Source: Xanthobacter flavus (GTDB lineage: Bacteria; Pseudomonadota; Alphaproteobacteria; Rhizobiales; Xanthobacteraceae). Taken from it: a DNA stretch of 64,000 bases. The stretch covers positions 3,865,001 to 3,929,000 of the forward strand of contig NZ_JAGGML010000001.1 of NCBI RefSeq assembly GCF_017875275.1. The letters run 5' to 3'. The position numbers and the translations under genes are program-made. Shown here piece after piece: positions 37,654 to 46,240 of this stretch (its first letter is position 1; each line of letters opens with the position of its first letter). The notes under the pieces were generated by a model. That model saw nothing but the letters and a program-made list of their open reading frames with translations. It was not told the origin of the DNA and ran no database searches.

Positions 37654-38080
37654 TCCCGATCGTAGGTACGGCCCAGCCTTGCCGCGGAAAAATTTAAGAT
37701 CGGACGTCGCCTCCGCCGAGCGGATCCTTCTGAAGCATGGAGTTCATGCCCCCCCCGAACCCGCTGCGGGTCATCTTCTCTTCAAAGGGGAAGCCGTCCG
37801 CCGATGCAGCACCGAATATTTTCTGGCCGCAAGGGCACGCGCCGATGGCCAGACCAGGCGAGCCCGCGGCTCAGCCGGCGAGTTTATGCCCCGAGGGTTA
37901 CTGCCCCACGGCATCCTTTCACGCGCTTCGTGGTGAAGCTGGTTGGGGAAGCGCAGGGGGCGGTCGCAATTCCTTCGCCAACCGCGCTGCCTGCTCGCGC
38001 TTTTTGTGCCGGCTGCCCCCTTGCGGATCGCGTCAACGCCTCCATATACCATCCATACAGATGGTCCTGGGATGGTTATC
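37654..38080. other. Intergenic region with candidate RHH operator at its right end
   Basis: About 430 bases between tctA and the ribbon-helix-helix regulator gene. Open frames through it (for example 37737-38105) show no domain and unusual composition. The only structure seen is the inverted repeat just before the regulator. Confidence 0.5.
38048..38076. promoter_or_regulatory. Candidate autoregulatory operator of the RHH regulator
   Basis: Perfect dyad ACCATC-N6-GATGGT at 38048-38065, followed by a third half site GATGGT at 38071-38076, ending 5 bases before the chosen start. Short repeated half-sites overlapping the start region are usual for CopG/Arc-type autorepressors. Confidence 0.5.
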
Positions 38081-38500
38081 ATGTCGAAAAGGGTGCGCGA
38101 ACTGAGGCCCCATTCTCCCGAGAGCGAGAAGATCACCATCAATCTCGGCTATGTCGATTTGGGTCAGGTGGACCTCCTGGTCCGTGAAGGCTTCTATTCG
38201 AACCGGACGGATTTCATCCGCACGGCCATCCGCAACCAGATTGACCGCCACGACGAAGCCCTCAGGAAATCGCTGGCCCGAAATCAACTCGACCTTGGCC
38301 TTCGCCGCTATAGCCGTGCGGACCTCGAGACCGCGCGTGCTGCGGGCGAGATGCTCCATATCCAGGTCCTTGGCATGGCCGTTATCGCCGAGGATGTTCC
38401 CGCGGACCTCGCCCGAGCAACCATCGCGTCCGTTCAGGTGCTCGGCGCCCTTCAGGCCAGCCCCGAGGTCAAGGCGGCATTGGCCGACCGCACCCGCTGA
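38081..38500 (+). CDS. Ribbon-helix-helix (CopG-type) transcriptional regulator
   Basis: A 139-residue protein with an N-terminal RHH domain: beta strand EKITINLGYVDLGQVDLLVREG (about residues 14-35), then FYSNRTDFIRTAIRNQI, the helix pair. A C-terminal part of about 80 residues has no clear match. ATG at 38081 is taken; an in-frame ATG 9 bases earlier is possible. It stands 91 bases before the PHB-depolymerase-family gene in the same direction, so it may regulate that gene. A dyad operator lies directly upstream. Confidence 0.8.
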   Translation: MSKRVRELRPHSPESEKITINLGYVDLGQVDLLVREGFYSNRTDFIRTAIRNQIDRHDEALRKSLARNQLDLGLRRYSRADLETARAAGEMLHIQVLGMAVIAEDVPADLARATIASVQVLGALQASPEVKAALADRTR

Positions 38501-38591
38501 GCGCGAAGCCAAATTTTGCGATCCCTTTTTGCGCTCCGTGCGAGGAGCACGCAGCGCATTGCCAAATTGAACCCTTGAGGAGGCCCACCAA

Positions 38592-39818
38592 ATGGCCAGA
38601 CGATCCAAGATCGACGTCCTGGAGGCCACACGTCTCACGCGCCAGGGCCGTCTTCAAGAAGCGATGGACGTTCTGCGGCGCGGCTTCGCCCGCTCCCGTG
38701 ATGTGGACGACCATCCCACCGGGGACGATAGCGCAACGGCGTTTGTCGATCTGGCGCCCCCCTCGGCTGCCACCGGAAACACTTGGACAGTGCCGTCGCC
38801 GCCCATGAGACAGCCCCGCCAAGCAAAGCCTGCTCCAGTTCCTTTGGCGGGCGGGATGCTCGACCGCCTCCGCAGCCACCAGGCGGGAGGCGAGCTCGAC
38901 CTCAGGATCGCCAGCGTCGCACCGAAGGCCTTCGTCGGCGAGGGTTCGCGCTTCGAGGAGCACAGCTTTGCCAATGACGCAGGGCGCCGGACCTACAAGC
39001 TCTATGTGCCCGGGCGGTTCGACGAGCAGCCGCTGCCGCTACTGGTGATGCTGCACGGTTGCACCCAATCCCCCGATGACTTCGCGGCCGGAACGCGGAT
39101 GAACGAGCTTGCGGAGGAGCACGGATTTCTCGTTGCCTACCCGGCCCAGAGCCGCGACGCCAATGCTTCGGGGTGCTGGAACTGGTTCAATGCCGGGGAT
39201 CAGCGGCGCGACCGGGGCGAGCCCTCGCTTATCGCAGGCATCACGCGGAAGATCATGGACGAATACCCTGTGGATTCCGCGCGGGTCTTCGTCGCGGGAC
39301 TCTCCGCCGGAGGCGCGACGGCGGCGATCATGGGTGCGACCTATCCGGATATCTTTAGCGCCGTCGGCGTGCATTCCGGCTTGGCCTGCGGGGCCGCCCG
39401 CGACATGCCGTCCGCATTCGCCGCAATGCGCCAGGGGGGTACTCCGTCCGCAACCGCCCCGCATCGTGTCGATGGACGGACAGTCCCCACCATCGTGTTC
39501 CACGGGGACGGCGACAGGACAGTCAATCCGCTGAACGGTGAGCAGGTGATCGCGCAGGTGGCTGCACAAGCCAATGCCGAAGTGGAACGGGTTGTCACCG
39601 TCACGTCTGGCAAATCTGCTGGCGGCACCAGCTTCACCCGCCGGGTGCAGAGCGACGCCGACGGCCGACGCTTGCTAGAGCACTGGGTAGTCCATGGCGT
39701 TGGCCACGCCTGGTCCGGCGGCAGTCCCTCGGGCTCCTACACCGATCCCCGAGGTCCAGACGCCAGCCGAGAGATGGTGCGTTTTTTTCTCGATAACGGA
39801 CCTTCGGCAGGCGAGTGA
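38592..39818 (+). CDS. PHB-depolymerase-family esterase
   Basis: A 408-residue alpha/beta hydrolase. No signal peptide; an N-terminal region (1-110) of mixed charge precedes the catalytic domain. Oxyanion motif LVMLHGCTQSPDDFAAGT (about 151-168), lipase box GLSAG with Ser238, and a His near the C-terminus in VVHGVGHAWSGG. This is the Esterase PHB family; members act on PHB oligomers or on feruloyl-like esters. Lack of a signal suggests an intracellular substrate. ATG follows TGAGGAGG. Confidence 0.88.
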   Translation: MARRSKIDVLEATRLTRQGRLQEAMDVLRRGFARSRDVDDHPTGDDSATAFVDLAPPSAATGNTWTVPSPPMRQPRQAKPAPVPLAGGMLDRLRSHQAGGELDLRIASVAPKAFVGEGSRFEEHSFANDAGRRTYKLYVPGRFDEQPLPLLVMLHGCTQSPDDFAAGTRMNELAEEHGFLVAYPAQSRDANASGCWNWFNAGDQRRDRGEPSLIAGITRKIMDEYPVDSARVFVAGLSAGGATAAIMGATYPDIFSAVGVHSGLACGAARDMPSAFAAMRQGGTPSATAPHRVDGRTVPTIVFHGDGDRTVNPLNGEQVIAQVAAQANAEVERVVTVTSGKSAGGTSFTRRVQSDADGRRLLEHWVVHGVGHAWSGGSPSGSYTDPRGPDASREMVRFFLDNGPSAGE

Positions 39819-40695
39819 TGACGAAGCCGTCCCCGTGGGTCTCTTGCGGCTCAGTACCCGCGCACTGGTCGGAAGATTGCACGCGGAATGACACCGCAAG
39901 GACCGGCTGCTGATCCGTGTCGACCTGATCGCGGCGGTCAAACATCCCTTCGCTTGTCCGGACAGCTCGTGCCTGGCGGCGACTTGACTCTGGGCAAGCT
40001 GATGTGGCTCACCATCGCATCGATGGCGCTGGTGCACGTTTTTTTGCCGGTGGGAGACACGTGGCATTGCCATGAGCAGAACCAAACGCTTCAGATGGCG
40101 ACCTCCTGCTTGATTGGGTCTCAGCTCAAGTTGCTTAGATTTTAATCGGCATGGAGGCTTGGATCTGACGAAGTTGTTGTGAAGAGTATCTGAGGCACGC
40201 TAACAAAGCACGCCCACTGACAATATTTCGGTTCAAGAATGACCGCCGGCTGATTGGCAAAATTGCTCCTCATTGCGGCTTCGCCAGGCTCATCTGCTCC
40301 GCCACCGCTAGCACAATCGCGTCATCGCCCTTTCGCGCCACCATTTGAAAAGTCGCTGACGCGCCATTCTCGGCCAGCGGCGGCACAGTTACGGCGGGAT
40401 GTCCCGACAGGTTGAAGGGGCGCACGAACGTCGTCATGCCTACGGCCAAAAGGTCTGCCCGCGCAACCGCCACGGAAGATTCAGCGCGACTGCGACAGCA
40501 TCGTCTTCGTGGTGCTAGAGAAGCTCTCGCGCGTGAGGCGGGAGCCGCCGCGCGCGACGTGCAGCGGACGTGAAGCTCCATCTCGGGGTTGTCTTCATCG
40601 GCCACGGTCCCCATCGGCATCAGTGCCAGAGAATTTACCTTGAAGTCGCCCGCTGCCAAGAAGAGGTGCCTTATCTTGAGGGGAGGTTGGTCGAC
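39819..40695. other. Non-coding stretch with an amidase relic
   Basis: About 880 bases between the esterase and integrase genes. The left 450 bases show no gene, with several stop-interrupted frames; the right part holds a decayed amidase C-terminus (40270-40659). Composition is less GC-rich than the neighbours around 40130-40260. It looks like the inner edge of an integrated element. Confidence 0.5.
40270..40659 (-). pseudogene. Decayed amidase C-terminal fragment
   Basis: The frame ends with TTFVRPFNLSGHPAVTVPP and a GDDAIVLAVAEQM end, matching the C-terminus of amidase-signature enzymes (the FNLSGHPA block). Upstream of about 40465 the text is Arg/Ser-rich and unlike the family, and the Ser-Ser-Lys catalytic core is absent. 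It is a truncated remnant beside the integrase. Confidence 0.55.
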
Positions 40696-42054
40696 TTATG
40701 CGGCGAGATGCACGCTCTGGTCCGGTTCCGCCTCCTCATCGCCAGCCGCCCTCTGGAGAAACCCGGCCAATGCCGCTTTCCGGGAGCCGCGATCCAACGC
40801 ATAGGCGGTCTGCTTGAACTCGACTCCGTCGAGCAGCCCCTGAATGTAGCCGGAGATCTTATCGGCGGCCATGATCAGGGCGGTATCGAGCGTATGGATG
40901 TAGTTGCTAGTCACCGATCCCTTCGCATGGCCAACCAGCGCGGCGATGGTGACCTCCGTGAAACCGAGATCGTTCGCGACGCTGGCGAAGCTGTGGCGCA
41001 GGATGTGCGGGGTGATATCGGCCAGGGGCGAGTCCGCGAAGATCTTCCTCCAGTGATTGGGGAAGCTGCCGAACGCATTTTCGCCGTCACGGCCGGGGAA
41101 GACATAGTCCCCGATCTCCTCTTTCCGGCGCTTCTCCAGATATTCCACCACGGGTAGCCCGATGGGCCGGACGGAGCTTCCTTCCTTGGTGTCGATCAGG
41201 CGGAGACAGCTCGCATCGGTATCGACTTCCGCCCATCGCAGCGTGACCATCTCCATGCGACGGCAACCGGTGAGCGCGATCTGGCGGATGATCTCGACGG
41301 ACACCCGGTAGCTCTCGTTCTCGGCCGCCGCCTTGAGCAGGTCGCCGAGGACCCGATATTCGACTTCGCTCAGCCGCCGGGCTCGGACATTGTCCTTTGG
41401 CCGCCGCACACCGTGCGCGGGGTTCGTCTCGATGATCCCGGCTTCGACCGCATAGGTGAGGATGCCGCCGAGCAGACCGATGGTCCGCGTCGCTGTGCCG
41501 GCACCGCCTCTCACGATGGACTTGCCGCGCAGGTTCTTTGTCATGACGGAGATACGGGTTTTCCCTGCCATGATGTCTTTCATGGCCTTCGTGATGTCGG
41601 CCTTCGTCAGATCCCTGACGCGACGCGAGCCGAGGAGGGGAACGATATGACGGTGGATGCGGCCGAGATCGGAGGCGATCGTGCCCGGCTTCTTGGGGCG
41701 GCCGCCTTTTCCGAGGATCAGACCCGTTTGCAGGTCGGCGAGGTAGAGGTCACAGAGTTCCTTGACCGTGAGCGCCTTGCGATCAAGCAGCCGTTCTTCG
41801 GCCGGGTCGTCGCCTTGCGCGATCCGGCCCAGTTGCGCCTTGGCTTCCTGGCGCGCGCGTTCTGGTGTCCAGACTCCGTGCAGCCCGATCGTGAACCGGC
41901 GCGATCGACCAGCCGACCGATACTGAAGGACGTAGCTTCGCTTGCCGGACTTGAACACGCGCAGCCCAAAGCCAGGGAGCTCGTCGTCCCAGATCACGTA
42001 ATCCTTGGCGCCGGCTTCCGCGGCATCGACGGTCCTTTTGGTGAGCTTAGCCAT
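40696..42054 (-). CDS. Tyrosine recombinase/integrase with Arm-DNA-binding domain
   Basis: A 452-residue island-type integrase (P4/DUF4102 class). N-terminal arm-binding domain (about 1-85, IWDDELPGFGLRVFKSGKRSYVLQYR region), SAM-like core-binding domain (about 95-205) and catalytic domain. Catalytic residues: Arg265 or 266 (TGCRRMEM), His350 and Arg353 (PHILRHSFAS), His376 (VGHAKG) and Tyr385 (SNYIH), all present, so it may be active. It is followed at its 5' side by a tRNA-Arg 3' half at 42231-42279, a plausible attachment site. Confidence 0.92.
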   Translation of the reverse strand: MAKLTKRTVDAAEAGAKDYVIWDDELPGFGLRVFKSGKRSYVLQYRSAGRSRRFTIGLHGVWTPERARQEAKAQLGRIAQGDDPAEERLLDRKALTVKELCDLYLADLQTGLILGKGGRPKKPGTIASDLGRIHRHIVPLLGSRRVRDLTKADITKAMKDIMAGKTRISVMTKNLRGKSIVRGGAGTATRTIGLLGGILTYAVEAGIIETNPAHGVRRPKDNVRARRLSEVEYRVLGDLLKAAAENESYRVSVEIIRQIALTGCRRMEMVTLRWAEVDTDASCLRLIDTKEGSSVRPIGLPVVEYLEKRRKEEIGDYVFPGRDGENAFGSFPNHWRKIFADSPLADITPHILRHSFASVANDLGFTEVTIAALVGHAKGSVTSNYIHTLDTALIMAADKISGYIQGLLDGVEFKQTAYALDRGSRKAALAGFLQRAAGDEEAEPDQSVHLAA

Positions 42055-42230
42055 GGAGATTCTCCGCCCAGATCGCTTCGTCTCGCGTAAGCGCCACGTA
42101 AGCAGCAGGAAGAAAGTGGTGGCGGAGAGAAGGATAGTCTCGGCTAGGGTGCGCTACACAATATTTTTCAGTAACAGTATGATGTCGCATTTCGTCGCGC
42201 TCCATCGTAAATTCGACGGAACTACCAGTA

Positions 42231-42279
42231 CTCCCTCCGAAGGCGGAGGCCACACGTTCGAATCGTGTCGGGTGCGCCA
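42231..42279 (+). other. tRNA-Arg(CCG) 3'-half fragment, probable attachment site
   Basis: The sequence contains an anticodon-loop-like CTCCGAA, then a T-arm ACACG-TTCGAAT-CGTGT with a perfect 5-pair stem and an acceptor end CGGGTGC-G-CCA. The 5' half (D-arm and GCACCCG acceptor strand) is absent and the anticodon stem has mismatches, so it is not a functional tRNA. Fragments of this kind are the distal repeat left after integration into a tRNA 3' end; tRNA-Arg(CCG) is a known target. It lies 177 bases upstream of the integrase start. Confidence 0.7.
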
Positions 42280-42641
42280 TTTCAATTAACAGTTGTCTTG
42301 GTGTGTGGGTGGCAGACGCCCGTTTTGGTCCTTGCGCCGAAAGCTGATTGGCCGCCTTGGTAGGGTCGTAAAGCGGCTCCTACCTGCATACGAATTCCGA
42401 CTTTCATCCCACCGTCCAGCCCTCGCCTTCACTTCCCGCTCGTTGGCGACCGATCTGAACACGCCCTGTGACGGATGCGTCGTGCGAGGGCGGGGCTATC
42501 CCACCGTACTGAACCACGGGCACAACAACCGCAGCAGGGGCTCCCCTCTCCGCTTCAAACGGGACTGTGCTCCAGGATTTGTCGAGCCCTAACGATCGGG
42601 CCGAAGGGAGTAGCCCTGTTTGCAAGGGCAAAGGTGACCCA
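42280..42641. other. Gap between attachment fragment and trbG relic
   Basis: About 360 bases without a recognisable gene. The trbF gene that normally precedes trbG is missing, so a deletion breakpoint must lie in or near this stretch. Confidence 0.45.
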
Positions 42642-43654
42642 TTGCCGACCTTCGACTGCCCTTTCAGCGACGTCCGCTTGCCGCTTCTCCTCATCTGCAC
42701 GTCAGCCCTCGCCGGCTGCGCCACCTTCGAGAAGCCGCCGCAGATCGAGTATGACGATGCCCCGCCCGCCGTCTTCAAGGCCGAGCCGCCGGGGCCGGTG
42801 CGCATCGTCGAGCTGCCGAAGCCTTTGCCGCTGCCTGGCCAACTGAAGCCTGTGGGGAAGGACGGCAAGGCAGAACCGGAAGCGACCGACCCTGCAGCTC
42901 GCGTGAACCAGGCCAATGCCGCCGCGCGCGTGCAACCCGTCCGCAACGGCTTCATAACTCCATGCAGGTCTATCCCTTCGTGGAAGGCGCGCTCTATCAG
43001 GTCTATGCCGCGCCTGGCCAGATCACCGACATCGCCCTGCAGCCCGGTGAGCAACTGGTGGGCACGGGGCCGATCGCCGCCGGCGACACGGTGCGCTGGA
43101 TCATTGGCGACACCGAGAGCGGGGCGGGCGGAGCGAAGCAGGTCCACATCCTGGTGAAGCCCACGCGGCCCGACCTCACCACGAACCTCGTCATCAACAC
43201 CAATCTGCGCACCTATCACATGGAGCTGCGCTCCACCGAGAAGACCTACATGGCCTCGGTCTCCTGGCAGTACCCGCAGGACCAGCTCATCGCGCTGCGG
43301 CGCCAGAATGCCGAGGCGGCAGTCGTGCAACCCGTTGCCACCGGCATCGACCTCACCAAAGTGAATTTCCGCTACGAGGTCACCGGTGACCGGGCGCCGT
43401 GGCGACTGCTACGTGCGTTCGACGATGGGCAGCAGGTGTTCATCGAGTTTCCCCGCGGGATCGCCCAGGGCGAGATGCCACCGCTGTTCGTCGTCGGCCC
43501 CCGGGGCGACACCTCCGAGCTCGTGAACTACCGTGTGCGCGGCACCTATATGATCGTCGACCGCCTCTTCGCGGCAGCCGAGCTGCGCTTCGGTGCCGAC
43601 AAGGACCAGAAGCGCGTCCGCATCTCCCGCACCGATGGGAGGCCGGTCCTATGA
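42642..43654 (+). pseudogene. trbG: Frameshifted trbG (VirB9-like conjugal transfer protein)
   Basis: TrbG is the outer-membrane-associated part of the Trb type IV secretion channel. The 5' frame carries a lipoprotein-like signal LLLICTSALAGC, then EKPPQIEYDDAPPAVFKAE and ends ...VQPVRNGF; the 3' frame (from about 42956) continues NSMQVYPFVEGALYQVYAAPG and runs to the family end RISRTDGRPVL. A single missing base near 42955 breaks the reading frame exactly within the conserved FINSMQVY block. The TTG at 42642 is only a guess at the start, since the upstream trbF gene is lost. Confidence 0.8.
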
Positions 43655-44095
43655 GCGGCAATGAATCCGGGAGGGAGAAAGGGCCGGACCCGGCCGATAA
43701 CGCCAGACCATTGACGGGCGAAGCTGTGGCGGCCATGCGGCTGCGCCCCGAGCCGCCACGGGTGACGCGCCTGTCCCGCAAGGTGCTGGCCGGGCTGGGG
43801 CTGGTCGCGGGCCTTGGGATCGGCGGAGCGCTGATCTACGCTCTTCAGGCGCGCAAGGACCGTGGGCCGGGACAGGAACTCTACGCGACCGAAGTCAAGT
43901 CGACGCCGGACGGGCTCGCCAGTCTGCCGAAGGATTACGCCGGAATCCCGAAGCTCGGACCGCCGCTGCCCGGCGACCTCGGTCGGCCGATCCTCAATGC
44001 GCAGACCGCAGTGCAGCCGATAGTGCCGACGATGGGAGGCATGCCCAATCCGGCTCTGAGCCCAGAGGAGCAGAGGGCGGCAGGCGTTCCATTGG
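43651..44095 (+). pseudogene. trbI: Truncated trbI (VirB10-like) fragment
   Basis: It starts at ATG overlapping the trbG stop (ATGA), as in intact trb operons. The text shows the cytoplasmic N-terminus, one transmembrane helix (VLAGLGLVAGLGIGGALIYAL, about residues 46-66) and the proline-rich KLGPPLPGDLGRPILNAQ block. After about residue 145 the family text stops and the sequence becomes the end of a hydrolase gene on the other strand. The periplasmic beta-barrel domain is missing. Confidence 0.75.
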
Positions 44096-44846
44096 TATCG
44101 TCGGTCAATCCGACCGACAGGATGGGTGCGGTGACTGTCGTGAACCGTCGGCGCAGCTGTTCCGACTCCCGCACGCCGCCCACGAACATGTCATGGCGCA
44201 GCGTATCCTCGAAACGGGCTTTCATGCGGCTCCAGTCGCGGACCACGCCGGCGGGGGTGTCCTCCATCCAGCCAAGCCGCCGCGCAGGGAAATAGCCGAA
44301 GAGACCGGTCATTATCGGCATGAGGATGTGCCACTTGAGATACATGCGCCGACGATGCGACGAATCGTAGTCGCGCCAGTAGGCATATTGCGCGCCCACC
44401 GTGAATATGCGTCCGATCAGGTGATTGGAGGTGGCAAGACCGATTGCGAACCCGCCGATCGAGTGGCCGACCGCATGGATCGGATGCCCCGGGAATTCAG
44501 CTTGCGCAAGCCGGAGGGCCGCCTCGAGATCCTTTTCCCCCCAGTCCACCCAGTCGGCCTGGAATCCGCGCAGGGAGCTGGGCCTCGACTCGCCTATGCC
44601 GCGGTAGTCATAGATGAGGACGTTGAACCCATTGGCGTAGAGATAGTCTGCAAACCGCGAATAATATCGGCACCGAACCGAAGTGGCGGGCGAGATCACA
44701 ACCACCGGGTGTCGGGGATCACTATGGCCATGACTCCAGATGAAGCCGCCAAGTACGACGTGATCCGGCGCGGCAAACCGCACCGGCTCACCCCTGCGCT
44801 GTGCTGTGACGTCCCCCGGCCGAGTGCAACTTGCTTGCTGACGCAC
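44096..44846 (-). pseudogene. Alpha/beta hydrolase truncated at its C-terminus
   Basis: About 250 residues of a hydrolase with VLIYDYRGIGESRP and nucleophile elbow GHSIGG (HAVGHSIGGFAIGLATS) are preserved. The sequence runs normally to APILSVGLTDD, where intact relatives continue through the last strand and catalytic His; here it reads into antisense trbI and ends 50 foreign residues later at 43935. Start is a GTG at 44846. The catalytic His may therefore be lost, so function is doubtful. Confidence 0.7.
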
Positions 44847-44859
44847 GCTGTCGGCTCCG

Positions 44860-44893
44860 ATCCATCATCCTCGCCAATCCATCATCCTCGCCA
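44860..44893 (+). repeat. Two tandem copies of a 17-base unit
   Basis: ATCCATCATCCTCGCCA occurs twice in direct succession (44860-44876 and 44877-44893), in the gap between the truncated hydrolase and the cupin gene. No further copies were seen next to it. Confidence 0.8.
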
Positions 44894-44920
44894 GTTGATA
44901 TTCTCGATGCTTCGCCGATG

Positions 44921-44937
44921 CTGTCGAATGAGGATGC
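44921..44937 (+). repeat. 17-base motif shared with 52131-52147
   Basis: CTGTCGAATGAGGATGC is identical here and at 52131-52147. In both places CGCCGATG lies just before and a TTGCGCC follows 20-30 bases later, so the similarity is about 55 bases long with small gaps. Here it lies about 90 bases upstream of the cupin gene. Confidence 0.6.
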
Positions 44938-45028
44938 CTCCGTATGACGTGAGAAGCCTTCAGTTGCGCCGGCGGCGAGCCCGGCCTTTCCTCGTCGCCT
45001 GGATGGCGGGAGAGGCGGGGCGGGTGTC

Positions 45029-45523
45029 ATGGGTCCAGTCGTGAAGCTTTGTGAGCTGCCGCTTGCGCGACAGTCCCATGGCGAGACGTTCGAAGCGGCC
45101 TTTGCCGCCGTGGCGGCGCCGCTGGGGGCAAGGCGCATGGGCGCGCGCTACATCGAGGTTCCGCCCGGCAAGAAGGCCTGGCCCTACCACTGCCACCACG
45201 CCAACGACGAACTGTTCGTCATTCTGGGAGGCCGCGGCCGCCTGCGCCACGGGGGACGGGCATATCCGGTCGCCCCCGGCGACGTGATCGTGTGCCCGGC
45301 CGGCGGGGCGGAAACCGCGCACCAGCTGATCGCCGAAGGGGACGAGCCCCTGAGGTATCTGGCCGTCAGCTCCATGCACGAGCCCGACGTGCTCGAATAT
45401 CCCGACTCCGGCAAGATGACGGTCTTTGCCGGATCGCCCCCCGGCGGCGACAAGGCGGCGCGGCGCGTCGACATCACCGTGCGCGCGGACAGCCGGGTCG
45501 ACTATTGGCAGGACGAGCGCTGA
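45029..45523 (+). CDS. Cupin-domain protein
   Basis: A 164-residue single-cupin protein. Metal motif 1 is visible as PYHCHHANDELFVILGGRG (residues about 51-69: His, His, Glu), and motif 2 as PGDVIVCPAGGAETAHQL with its His. It has the layout of sugar-isomerase/mannose-type or regulatory cupins. Located before an HCCA-isomerase-like gene, on the same strand with a 70-base gap. No specific reaction can be named. Confidence 0.82.
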   Translation: MGPVVKLCELPLARQSHGETFEAAFAAVAAPLGARRMGARYIEVPPGKKAWPYHCHHANDELFVILGGRGRLRHGGRAYPVAPGDVIVCPAGGAETAHQLIAEGDEPLRYLAVSSMHEPDVLEYPDSGKMTVFAGSPPGGDKAARRVDITVRADSRVDYWQDER

Positions 45524-45592
45524 ACATAACCGTGCAAGAGGCCGCGCATGCGAAGCGGCCGCAGGTGATCGGCGCGTGCATGCGAGGGACCC

Positions 45593-46201
45593 ATGACCGG
45601 TGATCGGCCCATCGACTTCTGGTTCGACTTCGCGTCCGGCTATGCCTATTTCGCCGCGCTGGAGATCGAGGATCTCGGCCGCCGGGTGGGCAGGCCGGCC
45701 CGCTGGCGCCCCTACACGCTCGGCACCGCGTTCAAGGCGACCGGTTCACGCGGCCTGTCCTCGACCCCGCTCAAGCGCGACTACGCCAGGACCGATTGGC
45801 ACCGCATCGCGCGGCTGCGGGGCGTGCCGTTCGCGCTGCCGGATCACCACCCTTCGGTGGCGCTGGCGGCCACCCGGGTGTTCTATCTCATCGACGCGCA
45901 GGACCCGGAGGCAGCGAAGCGCTTCGCGAGGGCGCTATTCGATGCCTATTTCACCCGCGGCATCGACAGCGGCAACCTGGAGCATGTGCTGGCGGTGGCC
46001 GCCGCGCTTGGCCTGGACACGGACGCGCTCGCCGCCGACGCCGTGGCGCCCGACATCAAGCAGAAGGTGAAACTCATCTCCGAGCAGGCGGTGGCCCTCG
46101 GGGTGTTTGGCTCTCCCTTCTTCTTTGTCGATGACGAGCCGTTCTGGGGCTGGGACCGGATGGCAATGATGGAAGCGTGGATCGGGCGCGGCGGCTGGTG
46201 A
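45593..46201 (+). CDS. DsbA-like 2-hydroxychromene-2-carboxylate isomerase family protein
   Basis: A 202-residue kappa-class-GST-like protein. The N-terminus IDFWFDFASGYAYFAALE corresponds to the glutathione-activating DFxSP loop, with Ser kept but the usual Pro replaced by Gly. C-terminal LGVFGSPFFFVDDEPFWGWDR is the diagnostic block. Relatives isomerise aromatic-degradation intermediates using glutathione. No naphthalene-type genes are nearby, so the true substrate is open. Confidence 0.85.
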   Translation: MTGDRPIDFWFDFASGYAYFAALEIEDLGRRVGRPARWRPYTLGTAFKATGSRGLSSTPLKRDYARTDWHRIARLRGVPFALPDHHPSVALAATRVFYLIDAQDPEAAKRFARALFDAYFTRGIDSGNLEHVLAVAAALGLDTDALAADAVAPDIKQKVKLISEQAVALGVFGSPFFFVDDEPFWGWDRMAMMEAWIGRGGW

Positions 46202-46240
46202 TGGCGCCAGCACGAGCCGAAGCCGGCCGATGCGGAATCC

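Noticed and set aside
37737-38105. 122-codon frame before the RHH regulator
   Set aside because: Pro/Ser/Ala-rich text without domain, no clear ribosome-binding site, and it overlaps the regulator start and its operator.
42230-42279. Functional tRNA-Arg gene
   Set aside because: The 5' half with D-arm and acceptor strand is absent and the anticodon stem has mismatches, so only a 3' fragment is present.
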